A DNA stretch of 64,000 bases. Source: Eleginops maclovinus (taxonomy: Eukaryota > Chordata > Actinopteri > Perciformes > Eleginopidae). The stretch's first letter is position 1, and each line of letters starts with the position of its first letter. The notes under the pieces are model-generated. The model was not told where the DNA came from, did no database searches, and saw nothing but the letters and a program-made list of their open reading frames with translations. Positions 11,561 through 23,731 of the stretch are shown here, piece by piece. Both the position numbers and the translations under genes were made by a program. The DNA is taken from contig NC_086366.1 in the NCBI RefSeq assembly GCF_036324505.1, positions 5,034,427-5,098,426 of the forward strand. The letters are read 5' to 3'.

Positions 11561-13584
11561 CCTGAGACGCTGTTTCTTTCAAGTTGCTGCGTCTGACCCC
11601 GCGGTGCTATAAAATAAATCCTTATAGCACCAACAGTGTCAAACACACATCAAACTGGCATTAAAGTATGTTAGAAACACGGTGCAATAAGGTCAGGGAT
11701 GTGTTACATTTATCTTTCAGTGCTTTATATGTGCCTTTTTATCATCGCCGAAATGTGACTCATCATACCAGGAAAGCACAGGCGTTACGAATGTTATTAA
11801 ATATTGATTGTTTTTCTTCATACCTATGCTTCTCCTACTTCTAGAAATATTGCATTTAGTTTTTATTTTGTTTGCCTACTTGGTCTTCTTGCGAAGTTAC
11901 TGATTTGCAAATATGAGCACCTGGTGTGAAGACGCAAAGGGCTATTTTAAAATGACATTAGCATGATAGGGAAAGTGTGCATTCACCATAACATAACATT
12001 TTTAGCTTCTTATTTCTTATTTTGCAAGTACGAAACAGCCTTTGGTGCAGCCTGGTCACAATTATTTACTTCAAGGACAGTGTTAACTAATAGTTTAGCC
12101 TACAGTAACTTCCCCAATAAAGGCCATATAAGAAAACCGGCTGAATAAAACCTGGTGGATGGCGAGGAAATCCACATCTTATTGTGATTTAAAGGTGTAC
12201 ATCTACTTCTCTGTGACTCCTTTGTTTGCTTTTAGTTGACAGCCCCATGCTGCACAGTAGATTTATTAAACCACCTCAGAGAGCCTCGGTTGTAAAACGT
12301 TTGGAATTGCTGCAAAACATCTATTACACAGTTGGGTCTTTAGCAAGGCCCAGCAGTAGGAACAACACACCTTACTGCCACGGCAACAGGGCTTTCCAGC
12401 TACCATTGATGGCATAACACATTTGAATATGTTCTCCTTCTCAATTTGTTTGTATTCCATTGTATTTGTTTGTATCCATGCATTGGTTTCCATTGTCAAA
12501 AGCCATTCATATCATTGAGGAAGTGTTGGCCAGTACACATAGCTCCATCTTTACTGGTTATTTTCTGTTGTTGCCTTTGTAATGGTCAGATTTTATATAG
12601 GGAACATTTGTAGCACAATTCCTGCATGTTGATTAGAATAAGGATAGTGCAGAATACATCCACAACCACTCCTTGTGTATTCTGATAGAGTATAATGCCT
12701 TTTCATACATGCATTATGTCAAGCTGCTTTCATGTTTGATGTGTATTATTTTTCATTGTTATACATGTCGGATAATGCACACATGGATGTGTACAAACAA
12801 ATGCTGCATGGCACACACACACACGCACACGCACACAAACTGCCTCTAGATTCACATTATGCTGTATCAGAGCCCGCCAAAAAAAACACAAAGGCACTTC
12901 CACACGAACACACATTGCATTAGACTACAAACGTTGACATACATCTGCCCTTGTGTGTCACTTGAAGCACTTAATCTCTTCAGGGCGTAAAAGCAGAAAG
13001 TCCTTGTAATTCGATAAGCCACAGCAGAGTGACAGTGTAGACATCACAACAAAGATCCCGACAACAGCTGCTGTCTTTGATTCTTCTTGTTTGACCTTTT
13101 GAAAGTCCTTTACAGGCAAATAATTGTTACGGAGTCCTTCTGTACCCTTAAAAAGGACAGTCCGTGATTCCAATACAAACCAGAAGTCAACCTGAAACCG
13201 TCTATAACTCCTAGATTGAAATAATTGGCTTTCATTCATTCAGTTCAAACAAGTCTAGCAATCTAACTTTGTCAATGTAACGGGTTTGACTACTCTCTAA
13301 TTTCTACATTTCCACACCATCTGGCTCTCATAAAGACTCCTTACGGATCACATCGGAGATCCCACGATGTATCAAAGGTAGACTGAAGCTCTCCTTTGTG
13401 CACCTCTCAACTCTAACATTAAATAGAAGGTTTAATCTGAGGTCAAACGGCCTGGAACATATCGTCTACAGTGACTGTGATGATATGTGAAATGTCTGTT
13501 TCCTTGTTTCTTAATATTAGACCCTGTTGTTGTTGCAAATGGAGCTGCTTTGGTGCAAGAAACATTTCAGAATTAAAGATAAAT
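11561..13584. other. Stretch without a recognised gene
   Basis: About 2 kb with only short open frames and a minor (AC)n run near 12813. The 93-codon minus-strand frame at 12958-13239 is not convincing as an exon. Confidence 0.45.
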
Positions 13585-13690
13585 TATTATCGACCTGTAT
13601 CGTTTCATATGGTATTGTTTCATATCATATAGTATGGTCTTGTATCACACCGCACTGTATGGTCTTGTTTCGTCTCGTATTGAATCTTGT
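13585..13690. repeat. Degenerate TCGTTTCATATGGTAT-like short tandem repeat
   Basis: Successive variants of a 5-bp-based motif (TCGTTTCATATGG, TTGTTTCATATCA, TTGTATCACACC, TTGTTTCGTCTCGTAT) form a decayed simple repeat of about 100 bp. Confidence 0.6.
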
Positions 13691-13984
13691 TGTTTTTTTA
13701 TTGTCACGTTTGAGGAAGTGATCCCAGAATACTAAAACAAATGACTAACCCCTGGCTAACCTCACCAGCCGTATCAAAGGTGTAACAGGACGGAAGGGAT
13801 ATTTCCCTCCCAGTAAAAGCGAGCATACAGTTTTCCAGCATGTAGTTTTCTCGATGCAAAATGGAAACAAAAAGTCCTTGGTAGGTTTTTCTTTACCTTG
13901 GCTGTGTGTTGGATACTCAATAACTTCATTTGTCAGTTGGAATTCATGTAAAGAGGCTTTGAAACCATGTAGAACAATCTCAAT

Positions 13985-14466
13985 TAGGGCTGAACGATTA
14001 ATTGCATTTGCGATAATATCGCGATATGACAAAACGAGATTTTCCAACCGCAAAGGCTGCAGTTTGACTGGTCCTGGATCTGGTCACGTGACTTAAAAGC
14101 GAGCCGAGCAGGCAGGGAAGGAAGTCAACGCTGCGCTTGAACCTGTTGCACAATGGCCTCAGGCTGGTCAGAAGAGTGCACGGCTGGAAGTTTGGTACCA
14201 AAGAGGGGCGGCCCGTCAGTTGTGTGGAATTATTTTGGCTTTAAAAAGGAAGATGCTGCACAACGTCAGGTATTGTGCAGAACGTGCCTCGCTACTGTTG
14301 CTACCTCACGAGGTTCACGATTGTAATCACGATTGATTTATTGCTTGTGTTTGTTGAAAAATACATGAGAAGAGGACCTTGAAAAAATAATCGCATATTA
14401 AATCGCAATTGCAATATTGAGGAAACAAATCGCAATTAGATTATTTTCCAAAATCGTTCAGCCCTA
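13985..14466 (+). mobile_element. hAT-type DNA element with exact target-site duplication
   Basis: The element starts TAGGGCTGAACGATT and ends AATCGTTCAGCCCTA, that is, terminal inverted repeats of at least 15 bp. It is flanked on both sides by the identical octamer ATCTCAAT (13977-13984 and 14467-14474). An 8-bp duplication and TAGGG-type termini are hAT hallmarks. At 482 bp it is far too short for a whole transposase, but it still contains the start of one (see 14153-14326). It is an internal-deletion derivative that moved when a transposase was supplied in trans. Confidence 0.88.
14153..14326 (+). pseudogene. Truncated hAT transposase N-terminus (BED finger)
   Basis: A 57-codon frame inside the hAT element. 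It contains VVWNYFGFKKEDAAQRQ followed by LCRTC. The aromatic W-x-Y-F-G-F block before a Cys-x2-Cys pair is the first half of a BED-type zinc finger, the DNA-binding domain at the N-terminus of many hAT transposases and ZBED proteins. The second half with the His pair and the whole catalytic region are deleted, and the frame closes at the junction with the 3' terminal part. No transposition function can remain. Confidence 0.7.
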
Positions 14467-14629
14467 ATCTCAATGCCACCTCAGGAGACCTTTGAGAAAA
14501 AGAAGAAACTCTGACAAACTTTGCATCCAGTCACTGTTCAACTGCAGTGTTCTTCTCTACTGCTGCCAGTGCAACTGGTGGACACTGCACCGGTGTTTCA
14601 GGGCTCCATTTTTCAGTGTGCCCTCTTTA

Positions 14630-14790
14630 TTTTGGTCAAACATTCAAAAACTGTCCTGAGCCCAGAGCTACTCCTGCCACATAGAGGTCAGAGAGACGAC
14701 CCAGTTCTTTCTGTTCTTTCGGTATATGGCACGTTCCCTCTGTCAAAGAACTGGGATGCAGACGAAAACATGTCAGGGAGGAAGTGAAAG
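14630..14790 (+). repeat. Family D fragment, copy 1
   Basis: Shares with 16485-16620, in order, the motifs CCAGAGCTA, TCAG-GAGA-GACCCA, TTCTT and AACTGGGATGCAG. Both are + strand and diverged. Function and class are unknown. Confidence 0.45.
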
Positions 14791-14984
14791 AGAGAAAAAC
14801 AATGCCATCGCCTTTCTGTGTGTGTCCCCAACAAAGAGAAAAGACAGACTTTGTAGATTCTTCATCCACTGCAGTAGACATGCCACAAACTTGCACGGTG
14901 GACATAGAGAAGTTGTCTGTTTGTATTTATAGATTACAGATTGTATCTTAAATATTGGTTTGGTCTTTAATATACTGTATTTTG

Positions 14985-15905
14985 TCATTTTTCACTTTAC
15001 TCAGTTTTTTGTTTTGTTGGTTTTTTAGCATATATAGACAATACATAAGACGGGACATAAACATCCACAAGACATACAAAAGAAAGTACATTAAAGTCAC
15101 ATACACAACAATAAATAAGTAAAATGAACTACACAAACATGTGGGTAGACTATGTAAGGAAATATACAAACATGTAGGCAGATATAAAAGGCTTCCATCC
15201 TTCTCCCAGCAGAGGAACATTACTCATCTCCAAATTGCTGACCCAAAGTGCCTCTAGATCCGCATGTTCCAGATAGTTGAGGAAAGGGCCCCATACTTTC
15301 TTAAATGGTTCTTGTTTTCCTTTAATTGAATAGGTTGTTTTCTCTAATGAGACACATGCAGACAGTTCGTTTAGCCATTTACCAAGTCTTGGACTATTTA
15401 CATTTTTCCATGAAAGTGCTATCATGCGTTTTGCCTGCAGCAGACATACATTTAAAACGATTTGTTCTTTCTTCCTTACGTTGTGTTTTTTGGGGTAACA
15501 TCCTAACAAAGAAATACACTCGGGCTCCATAATTAACCGCAATGATAACATCTCTTCTATCATACATTTGACCTCTTCCCGAAACGTTTTTATCTTGGTA
15601 CACTCCCAAACACAATGAAAGAATGTTCCCTTGGATTGTCCACACTTAAAACATAAGTCTGGGATATTACCATTAAATCTCTTTAGCTTTTCTTGAGTAA
15701 TATATGTAGGCCTATATGTATGTACGCATCAGCCAATACATTGTAAGAGCTTAAGACGGGTGTTTGCTGTTTGTGATTGAGCCTTTTCACAAGCACCTTC
15801 CCATTCATCAATTGAAATGTCTTCCTGCAGATCTTTACTCTGTTTTTTTATATATTTGTATTCCTTGTAAACACTGCTGTTTTTGTTGCAATGCATTTCC
15901 TCCAA
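14985..15905 (-). pseudogene. L1-clade LINE fragment (ORF2 C-terminus)
   Basis: Minus-strand translation gives the C-terminal part of an L1-like ORF2 protein. In order it reads DISIDEWEGACEKAQ and NTRLKLLQ (about 15830-15760); after frame disturbances, the WLMRTY and YITQEKLKRFNGN segments; then DLCFKCGQSKGTFFHCVWEC, a Cys/His pattern typical of L1 C-termini; and finally AKRMIALSWKN and a GKQEPFKKVWGPF block. The frame ends at 15150 and an A-rich 3' tail follows to about 14985. The 5' part, including the reverse transcriptase core, is absent, as expected of a 5'-truncated insertion. At least one frameshift and a small insertion near 15705-15720 show that it is dead. Confidence 0.8.
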
Positions 15906-16484
15906 CACTCAATAAACCTACAGATTTCTCAGAAAAGGTCATATTCTCACACATATTCCACATCGTATAAATAATAACACACATTCTGAACACCAAATGA
16001 CCTCCTTACCAAATTCAGCAAATAATGGTGCATTCATTCACGAGTTTTTAAATAGCGCCTTAAAAACATTTGGCTAAATATGACGTATGATTCACTTCAT
16101 CACCTTGTGACTTTACAGATTGTATGGCTGTAGGTCTTTCACCAAGCATAGCACAGCCACATTGGGTCAAGCATCAGACTTTTTCATCCTGTAATTACTG
16201 CAGAAAACAGAGTGATCCAGAAATGTGGAATGCTAGCCAGGTTTCAGCTATTGGACAACAAACACTCCAGTTCTTGTGATAGAGTTGATGGTTTTTGCAC
16301 TTTTTGGACACGAAAACCAGGGGGAATTGTTCAAATTAGACAAACTTCAGGTGCTTTGTGGTGCATTTTTCAGACACATTTGACTGTTATCTGACATGAT
16401 TTTCAAATGGTGCCTCAGCCATATATATATTTGTTATATGAGCTGTCACTTCTGTCAGCGTAGCCTATCTATCTCGGTCAAACT
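15906..16484. other. Stretch without a recognised gene
   Basis: Nothing recognised. Short frames only. Confidence 0.4.
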
Positions 16485-16620
16485 GACACAAACTGGCCAA
16501 AATCCAGAGCTAATCTTGTCACGGAGATGTCAGCGAGATGACCCACTTCTTCTTGTATCTGGGTCCAAAAAACTGGGATGCAGGGGAAAAAAAAAGGAGA
16601 GGAACTCACAGGAAGAAAAT
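16485..16620 (+). repeat. Family D fragment, copy 2
   Basis: Second copy of the repeat at 14630-14790, with CCAGAGCTAATCTTGTCACG, GTCAGCGAGATGACCCACTT and AACTGGGATGCAGGGG. The 3' part includes an A9 run. Confidence 0.45.
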
Positions 16621-17084
16621 CCCCCAGCAGTGTCACATACATTGTTTTCTGACACCGAAAATCTGATCGCTGTGTATAAATGTGTCACCGAAAAAGAGAA
16701 TTACCATCCTGCTCTTTGATTTCGTGTCACCCCGAAATGCCTGCTGTAGCTTTGATGTATCTGGATTTAGTCCAGTGTAATCCATATTTATACAGAGACC
16801 ACCAAAGTACTTACAAACTGCAGCTTAAAGGCTGTCTCCCCACCAGCCTACAATATCCCTTCTTATAGGAGAATTACATGATGCAACAGTGGGGAGCGTC
16901 AAAAATCAAAACAACTTTAGATATACGTTTCAGGGTTTTAGTCATAAGCTGACACTCATCATAATATATTAACATAACTGGGGCATCAAACCTGTCACCT
17001 TTGAGTATAGCAAGGACTTCTTTCTTTGGGTTCTAATGTAGTTTACTACTTTCTGGTAAGATGCATTTTGTTGTATAAGACAAT

Positions 17085-17577
17085 AGATCGGTGTACTGGC
17101 CGACCCAGGAGTGAGTTACGCAACGGCTCCCTAAAAAGCAACTTGTTTTTGCCGTTGGATTTTGGTGTTTTGCAGAAAATAAGATCTGTGGCCAACACAC
17201 CCTTACTTTCACTGATACTTGCAGTACATGTTCAGTATAGGATAAGATCATCACACTAACCCTAATGCTTCCCACCTAATGTCTGAAGTGATAACGGTGA
17301 TAAGTTCATTTAGTCACTCTCCGTTTTTGCGATACATAGTAGCTTCCGACCAGTGGATAACTGTTCTGTATTACTGGTTCACCAGTTGTGGTATTTTATG
17401 TCGTAGAACAAAACATGAACAACTCTTGAGCTTGTGTTCACTGCAGATGTTATTTCAGACATCTAGCCACAAACATGTTCAAAAAACCATCAACTTAGAG
17501 ATGAGGAAAGCGTGAGCGGTCAAATTAAAACGAATTTCCAGGCTTTAGGACTCATCACTGCACCATTCTATAGAGTG
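17085..17577 (+). mobile_element. Family B element, diverged
   Basis: Follows the B order with many changes: GGCCGACCCAGGAG, GCAGAAAATAAGATCTGTGG, CAACACACCCTTACTTTCAC, TTTAGTCAC, CAGATGTTATTTCAGACATC, ACATGTTCAAAAAACC and the 3' end GGACTCATCACTGCACCATT. The 3' terminus abuts a TATAGAGTGG string resembling the family's own 5' terminus. Confidence 0.7.
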
Positions 17578-18193
17578 GAATCTGATGTGATCTGACCGAC
17601 TCCATCCCGGCTTTCTAGACCAGATAACAGCAACTGACTGACTTCAACTCAAAGTACAATTTGAGTCTGCAGGCCTGTTTGTGTTTCCTCATTCATTACA
17701 CACTTCCTTCTGTCTAAGATGCAGAACTCAAGGCTAAAGATCTTCAATGCTAATGAAAACGAATGAAAGATGAGAAAAACTGTATCTTTTAAATCTCAAT
17801 ACCAGCTCCCTTGAGGTTTCAACAAGTGTCCAACCTCTGCCTGCAGTGTTAAGCTGAGTTGGAATCCAACATTGATGAGGTGGTTGGCATTTATGCACAG
17901 AGCTGTATTGTAAACCGTTCCTTGCTGCGTATGTGTGTGTGTTTTTCTCTGATATCCTCACTAGACCTCTCTCCATCATTCTTTTCTCCTTTTGCCATTG
18001 TGATTTAGCCCAAAACTCGTTGAGGCAGCAACTAATGTTCTCTCTCTCCTTCTCTTTCTCTCCAGGGAGACCAGTGTGTGAGAATTAGGTCTCTCAGCAG
18101 ACGTGTTGTGGGTATTTTTGCTCCGACAGTTTGAGGCTATACAGCAGGCAGAGGGAGAGATCGCGGATGGGATGGTATGCTCGCAGACTCTAT

Positions 18194-18195
<2 letters not shown>

Positions 18196-18230
<35 letters not shown>
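18196..18230. repeat. (TG)n microsatellite
   Basis: Pure run of about 17 units, only 143 bp left of the longer (AC)n array at 18374 on the same strand. Confidence 0.95.
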
Positions 18231-18231
<1 letters not shown>

Positions 18232-18368
18232 CAGAAACAAAGAGAGAAAGTGCGTTCAATGCCACACAGGCTTTTGGCGAGGACACCATCTGGCCACTGG
18301 CTCAAAAGCTCATCCAGCACATACTGTAACTGCTAGATGATTAACAAAACAGGCATGCATGGAAGGTG

Positions 18369-18478
<110 letters not shown>

Positions 18479-18631
18479 ACATGTATCTGATTGGGCTCAT
18501 TAAAGGCGTAAGCAGGTTGTTCTGGTGTGAAAGACTTGCTTCTGAGGTCTTTGTATAAACAGAATGCAAATACTAGTTGTGGTTTGAAGTTAGTCTTGTA
18601 TTGTTGGCTTTTGAAGTGTAATTTAATTCAA

Positions 18632-18785
18632 AGGGGCCCTATCCTTCTCATGTTCAGGTTCATATTTGTATTTTGTGCCTCTACTTTGACGTGTTTCCAT
18701 GCTTTAATGTTCAAAACGCTCTTTATTTTTCTCACACAGCACCTCTTGTCACCCTCTGTCTGAAACCAGAGCCCAGTCTGAGAGA
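18632..18785 (+). mobile_element. Family A fragment, 5' part
   Basis: Has the GGGCCCTATCCTTCTCATGT terminus, TTCAGGTTCATATTTGTATT, TTTCCATGCTTTAATGTTCA, CTCTTTATTTTTCTC and CCCTCTGTCTGAAACCAGAG, then breaks off after GAGCCCAGTCTGA, before the CCAAT cassette. Confidence 0.8.
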
Positions 18786-20027
18786 AACTAAACCCGAAAT
18801 GTTTTTTTTGTTTTCTATTCACACTACTTTGGACTGTGGAATATGTCCTTGATCTTGTAATTTGAAGCACAGTGAGAAGGTAAATTGGCAAAAAATGAAT
18901 CTGGATGTGCCAATGTTATTTGCTAGTGCGAAAATGACTGTGTCTCTTTCATCTAGCTCAAAGGACATCCGTTTGCGAAGGTCACGAGATAAATTGAGGT
19001 CTAAACATGTCATTTTCTAACTTTCATGCAGGAAACCAATGATTTTTACTATTTTTAAAAACAATATTTCCTTAACCGAATGTGTTGTGCCTCACCTTGA
19101 CCATATGTCAACAGAAGTTTATCCGGTGACACAAAAGTTGAATGTACCTCAAAGTTATGCAACATTGCCCAATATAATTGCTCTTGTGTGGCAATATTTT
19201 AAACTTCCGGCACTTTTTGTTACCTGAGCTAAAATCTGTACATGTTTGAGTGAATCCTTAATGATTCAGACCCATTTATGTTCTTAATATGTCGTAACAT
19301 ATCCTCAGATTTCAATATATTTACCTTCAAACCAAAGATTGCAGCAATTCGGGTTCATATGGATAAACAATGTATGCCTAGGTTTAGTCTGTTTGATACC
19401 TTTGTCTAGGATGAAGGTGTTCTTAGGTGCTATTTATCACTTTCACATTGTTTTCTAGACTAATGCTGCGATACAAAGCTCAAACATCACATGCGAAGAA
19501 TAAAAGTAGTAAATAGGCTAAAGCAGTGTGTGTGTGTGTGTGTGTCTGTGTCTGTGTGTGTGTGTTTTTGCTTGCACGTACATTCCCTGTACCAAGGGAC
19601 ACAACGGATGCAGAGGTAGGAACAGGGACAGAGTGTTCTTCATTACATCACTACATAAAATTATTTTTTTATGCAAGCAGCTCACAAGAAACACTCATCA
19701 TAACAGGTATGTTTCTCCTGGTTGTCCACTGGAACGGTGCGACGGTGACAATATCCTCTCAAAGGTTTCCAGACAGGAAGCTCTTATGCTGTGTCCGGGG
19801 TCAGAACAGAGACACCGTGAGGCCGTCCTCACAGGGCAATGTTCTCATGAGACGATGACACTGGCTCTCTACATCTCAATGTCAGATTGTGTGTGTGTGC
19901 GTGTGTGCGTGGGAGAGATTGAGAGCACTTGTCTGCATTTTTATATTTGGATGCTCTTTTGTCCTGAACTTCATTTTGCACTGTTGGGCCAATCATTCAG
20001 ACGTGACCACATTAAAAGTGCTGTAGC

Positions 20028-20058
<31 letters not shown>

Positions 20059-20702
20059 AATACTCACGCCCACACAAAGACTTCATAAACTTAGAAGAAA
20101 TCCACCAAAGCAAACCCCAGTGTGACATTTAACTTATTTCCGTGGCCCAGTATATTTGCAGGGACTAATCCTGCGAGAATCCGCGTCGACAATAGAAGTG
20201 TATAATACTCGGTTTGATATTAAAAGGAGCACACAGGGTTTAGCTTAATTTCCACTAAGCGTTTTCCTCCAGGCTTCAAGCGGTGAAAAAAAACTTCAGT
20301 GCTGCTTAAAAATGAGAGCATTGTTCAAATTGAATACAAACATAAATTGATCTTTTCAAAGAATCCTTTAAGTTCTGAGTCAAAGTTTTCCCCAGCTACT
20401 GCTTTCTTAAAGTGTGGACCAGACTGCATTGTCACTCTGGAAACACACTGAAATTTCAATGCCTAACCCTGAAGTACAAAGAAAAGTTTTTAAAGGGAAT
20501 GCGGCTACAGACTTCTCACTTTAACACAATGCCCTTCTATCTGCAGCTGCTTGTGACTGTCACTCAGCATCCCGTACACACTCCTCTTAATTAAACCAGG
20601 AAAATTCAAATGATGTAGTCTGTCAGTTTTCTTTTGATTTAATCTTCATTGTATATTTGTTTTATTTCAGTGTTCTTCAAGCACTGATTTTGATGTTGTT
20701 TT

Positions 20703-20756
<54 letters not shown>

Positions 20757-21198
20757 TGTGAGAGTGTAAATACAAACATGTTTTGGGCTTTCAATAAAAT
20801 CTCTTTATCCCAGATATCACCAAGCACCATTTCTCCTGAGGTACAGTGTTAAAAAAAACTCTCTCCACTACAACAGAAAAGACACAGCTAGTTGTGGAAG
20901 TAATAAAGTATTTCATGTGGTTGCTGCTTTTCCTCAGTGACTGACTATGATTATTAGAGAACACAATCCACAAACAAGGTACAAGCCATTCTCAATTCAC
21001 AAAATATACTCGGCATACAATCAAAACCATTATACATCCATGTCACACTATTTTTCTTCCCAATATCCTCCTCTGGATGGCCAAAATTGATGTCTATTGA
21101 ATGAAAAACTACGAATAGTATTAGACAACATGAAAGTGGATTACCTAATCAAGAGAGAAAATGTATGGTGGTGACCTGTTTCATTTAACGGGTTATTA
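18786..21198. other. Stretch without a recognised gene, with microsatellites
   Basis: No gene seen. Contains TG/CA arrays at 19526-19566 (interrupted by TCTG), 20033-20058 and 20704-20753. Cysteine/valine and histidine/threonine open frames here are translations of the microsatellites. Confidence 0.5.
20704..20753. repeat. (TG)n microsatellite
   Basis: About 25 pure TG units. Confidence 0.96.
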
Positions 21199-21550
21199 TT
21201 AAGGCCATGTTCAGGTTCATATTTGTATTTTGTGTCTCAACTGTGACATTTTCCAATGCTTTAATGTTCAAAAAGCTCTTTATTTTTCTCATACTGCCTG
21301 TGCAGCAACACCTCTTTTCACCCTCTGTCTGAAACCACAGCCCAGTCTGCTCTGATTGGTCAGCTGGCCGGCTCTGTGGTGATTGGTCAACCACTTTGAG
21401 ATGTCCGGCCCCTTAGCCTATCACGTTAAAAGTGTTGGAGTGCTAGCCAAAAGAAAGGAGAGTGTTTCATATGTCAAACATGTTTAGGGGGATTTTAGCC
21501 TCTGCAGACCATTGACATGCACTAAAACCTTTATAACACACTACAGGAAA
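21199..21550 (+). mobile_element. Family A copy, nearly complete
   Basis: Runs from CATGTTCAGGTTCATATTTG through TCTGATTGGTCAGCTGGCCG, TGATTGGTCAACCACTTTGA, GTCCGGCCCCTTAGCCTATC and GTGCTAGCCAAAAGAAAGG to ATTTTAGCCTCTGCAGACCA and ACACACTACAGGAAAGGGA. The TGATGTCA segment is lost. Confidence 0.85.
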
Positions 21551-22189
21551 GGGACCAACTCGAGACGCATCATAATCTTACATTGTTCTCTTGTCTTATG
21601 TAATGAACTCAAGATAAACAATCATATTGATATTCTTGATCCTGTATTTAGTGGTGTTGCATCTGTTTGTGTCTCTACTGTGACATTTGTTTGTTTACAT
21701 TTGTTTACAGTTCATTTTTAATGAACCAACCCTGACTAAAACATCCCATCCCCGTGGTCACATAAAGGCAAGCTGTCAGACAGGCAACACAGAGACAGAC
21801 AGACTTAGAAGCAGGAAGACAGTCAGCCAAATATATGGGGAAACAGGGGGAGGGGGGTAGAGACTGGCAGGTTGGTGGTCCGGTTGGCAGACAGCCGGGC
21901 GTGGGGATGTAAGTGGACAGAAAAGAAAGGCCGTCAAGCATTCAGACACATTGACTCCAAAGCAGTTGGGCGTACTGACAGGGGGAGAGACATGGCGAAA
22001 GACAGACTGATAGAAGGGGAATTATTTGACTGTGCCTCCAAACATCCAATGGAGAATGGCTTGGGCAGGTTTCATTAGGTATACCACTGTCATGTGCAGA
22101 GAATTGGGGTAATGGAAAGTTTCAAAGGTGACAGCTAAGAAGAAGGCTGGGGGTTCATGGAAACCAAACTTGTTTTATCTTCCAAAAAA
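21551..22189. other. Stretch without a recognised gene
   Basis: Nothing recognised. A purine-rich run with a G6 tract lies near 21846-21858. Confidence 0.4.
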
Positions 22190-22262
22190 GGAGAGAATCT
22201 GGGGATCGAACCACCAACCTTGTGCTTAAAGGATCGACCGACTGAACCACAGACACCCCATT
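22190..22262 (-). mobile_element. tRNA-derived SINE head (SINE-2)
   Basis: On the minus strand there is an A box (TGGTTCAGTCGG) and, about 35 bp on, a B box (GGTTCGATCCC), both close to the pol III consensus, followed by CAGATTCTC. The rest of a tRNA (an acceptor stem that pairs) is not seen and the A-to-B region does not fold as an anticodon arm with confidence, so this is a SINE relic and not a tRNA gene. A related SINE head lies at 36005-36115 (+). Confidence 0.6.
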
Positions 22263-23452
22263 TCCTCAGGACTAGTTAGGCCTGGATAATTGAAGTTACA
22301 TGTTCTCAGCCAAAGTTTTGCAGCTACCACCAAATAAGTTATCATCAGTTGTGTCAGTCGTGTCTAATACAACATTTTAAATTGTGTCAGTCAGACACAT
22401 TTACAATTTATGTCTGATCACGATCAATCCCAGGATTAAAATACCAGTATTTACTAGTATTTGGATGGGAGATGAAACTGCTGCGGCTTCCTTTTTTATT
22501 TCCTTACGCCCCTTAGATGCCTTCCAAACAGGCATGTCTAACGTGTTTTCTATCTATTTTGGTTTTACTCAGAGTTGTGATGACTTGTCTGGCTTCTGAT
22601 GATAGGTTGATGTTATGAGACTCCTGGTTAATCAAAATAAAGATTATTTCCACAAACATTCAATAATCAAACAGATAAGACTCAAAAGTGATCCATTGAT
22701 AAATCCAAAAATTGATTAACAAACTTAGATTGTCTTTCTTTCTATTATTTTGTATCTACTATAATTTAACGGTTGAAAACAGTGTCTCGACGGTGTATTC
22801 CACACAGGTTGCCCATATGTGTGTCTCTTAAAGGCCTGTGTCTTGGGAACTGTAGTCGTTTAAAGTCCCTTGACAATACTTGGCTTTAAATATACTTGCT
22901 CTAACAAAAACCAATAGGCGTTATAATGTAGAAAGACATGACACCCTTCTGAGAAAATTAACTGTATTTTTTACTTTATTAAAACATCTCAGCTTGGTTT
23001 AGAAAATGTATGAATAATTAGCAAGAAGTCCGACAATTTTCCGACACTTAGATAAAGCATGGACAAAGCCGCTGTCACTGAGAATGATGAAATGAAATGA
23101 GAAGCATGGGAATATTTCCCCTAACCTCAATCTAAAACGGTTTGTCCCCGTCTCTAACATAGAGATTTTGAATGATCACCACGGGTACACACCACATACC
23201 GATATATTGAGTGAACGAATGACATCCCTCTGCTGGGTGTGCATCACCTGTCTCTTTTTATTTCAGGATGTGGCTTTGGTTAAAAAGCGCTGACAGCAAT
23301 ATCTTTCCCCATTCTACGCTGTGCTGCTTTGTTGGCTGTGATGAAAGAGTTGTCATTGAGGTCCTTTAATCATATAGGGGTGACCTTAAAGGGTCAGTGA
23401 AGACGGTCGATGGGCGTTACGATATCCAACGTTTTCATTCATCTTACATTTT
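22263..23452. other. Stretch without a recognised gene
   Basis: Nothing recognised apart from short open frames without family resemblance. Confidence 0.4.
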
Positions 23453-23731
23453 CCTGTTTTTCCCATATGAGCTTTATTTTCTCCAGATCTTCCATCACTA
23501 GTTTGGGGTTAATATTGTGGTCATGGTAATAAGATGTAATCTGATCCACATCGTCCCCGGGGGTTTTCTGGCAGTGTAACAACACTTCAAAGAGGGAATT
23601 CGCCCCTTGACACAAGAACAGCTTGTCGGGAAAACATAAAGGCCATTGTAAGACATTAGAGACTCTTTCATTTATTGTGTTCACACGTGGTATATCATGT
23701 GCTGCAAAGCCCTTTGACAGTTGATCAGCTA
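23453..23731 (-). CDS. Possible unidentified coding exon
   Basis: Minus strand, 279 bp, open throughout. On that strand it is preceded by a pyrimidine-leaning acceptor (TGTGTTTTTGCATAG) and followed by GTAAGA after GGAAAAT, a usable donor. The translation looks protein-like and is not low-complexity. It includes HDIPRVNTINERVSNVLQWP, LFLCQGANSLFEVLLHCQK and PKLVMEDLEKIKLIWEKQEN, with a regular helix-like pattern near the end. I cannot name the family. Flanking exons were not found with confidence. A consensus GAG-GTAAGT donor stands at about 24112 on the same strand, so another exon may lie just upstream of it, but that is weak. It could also be a chance frame or a gene relic. Confidence 0.3.

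Noticed and set aside
19528..20088. 186-codon + strand frame
   Set aside because: It begins and ends in TG/CA repeats, and the part between has no recognisable domain or splice context.
22190..22262. Intact tRNA gene
   Set aside because: A and B boxes are present but no acceptor stem pairs and similar heads occur with SINE bodies elsewhere in the window.
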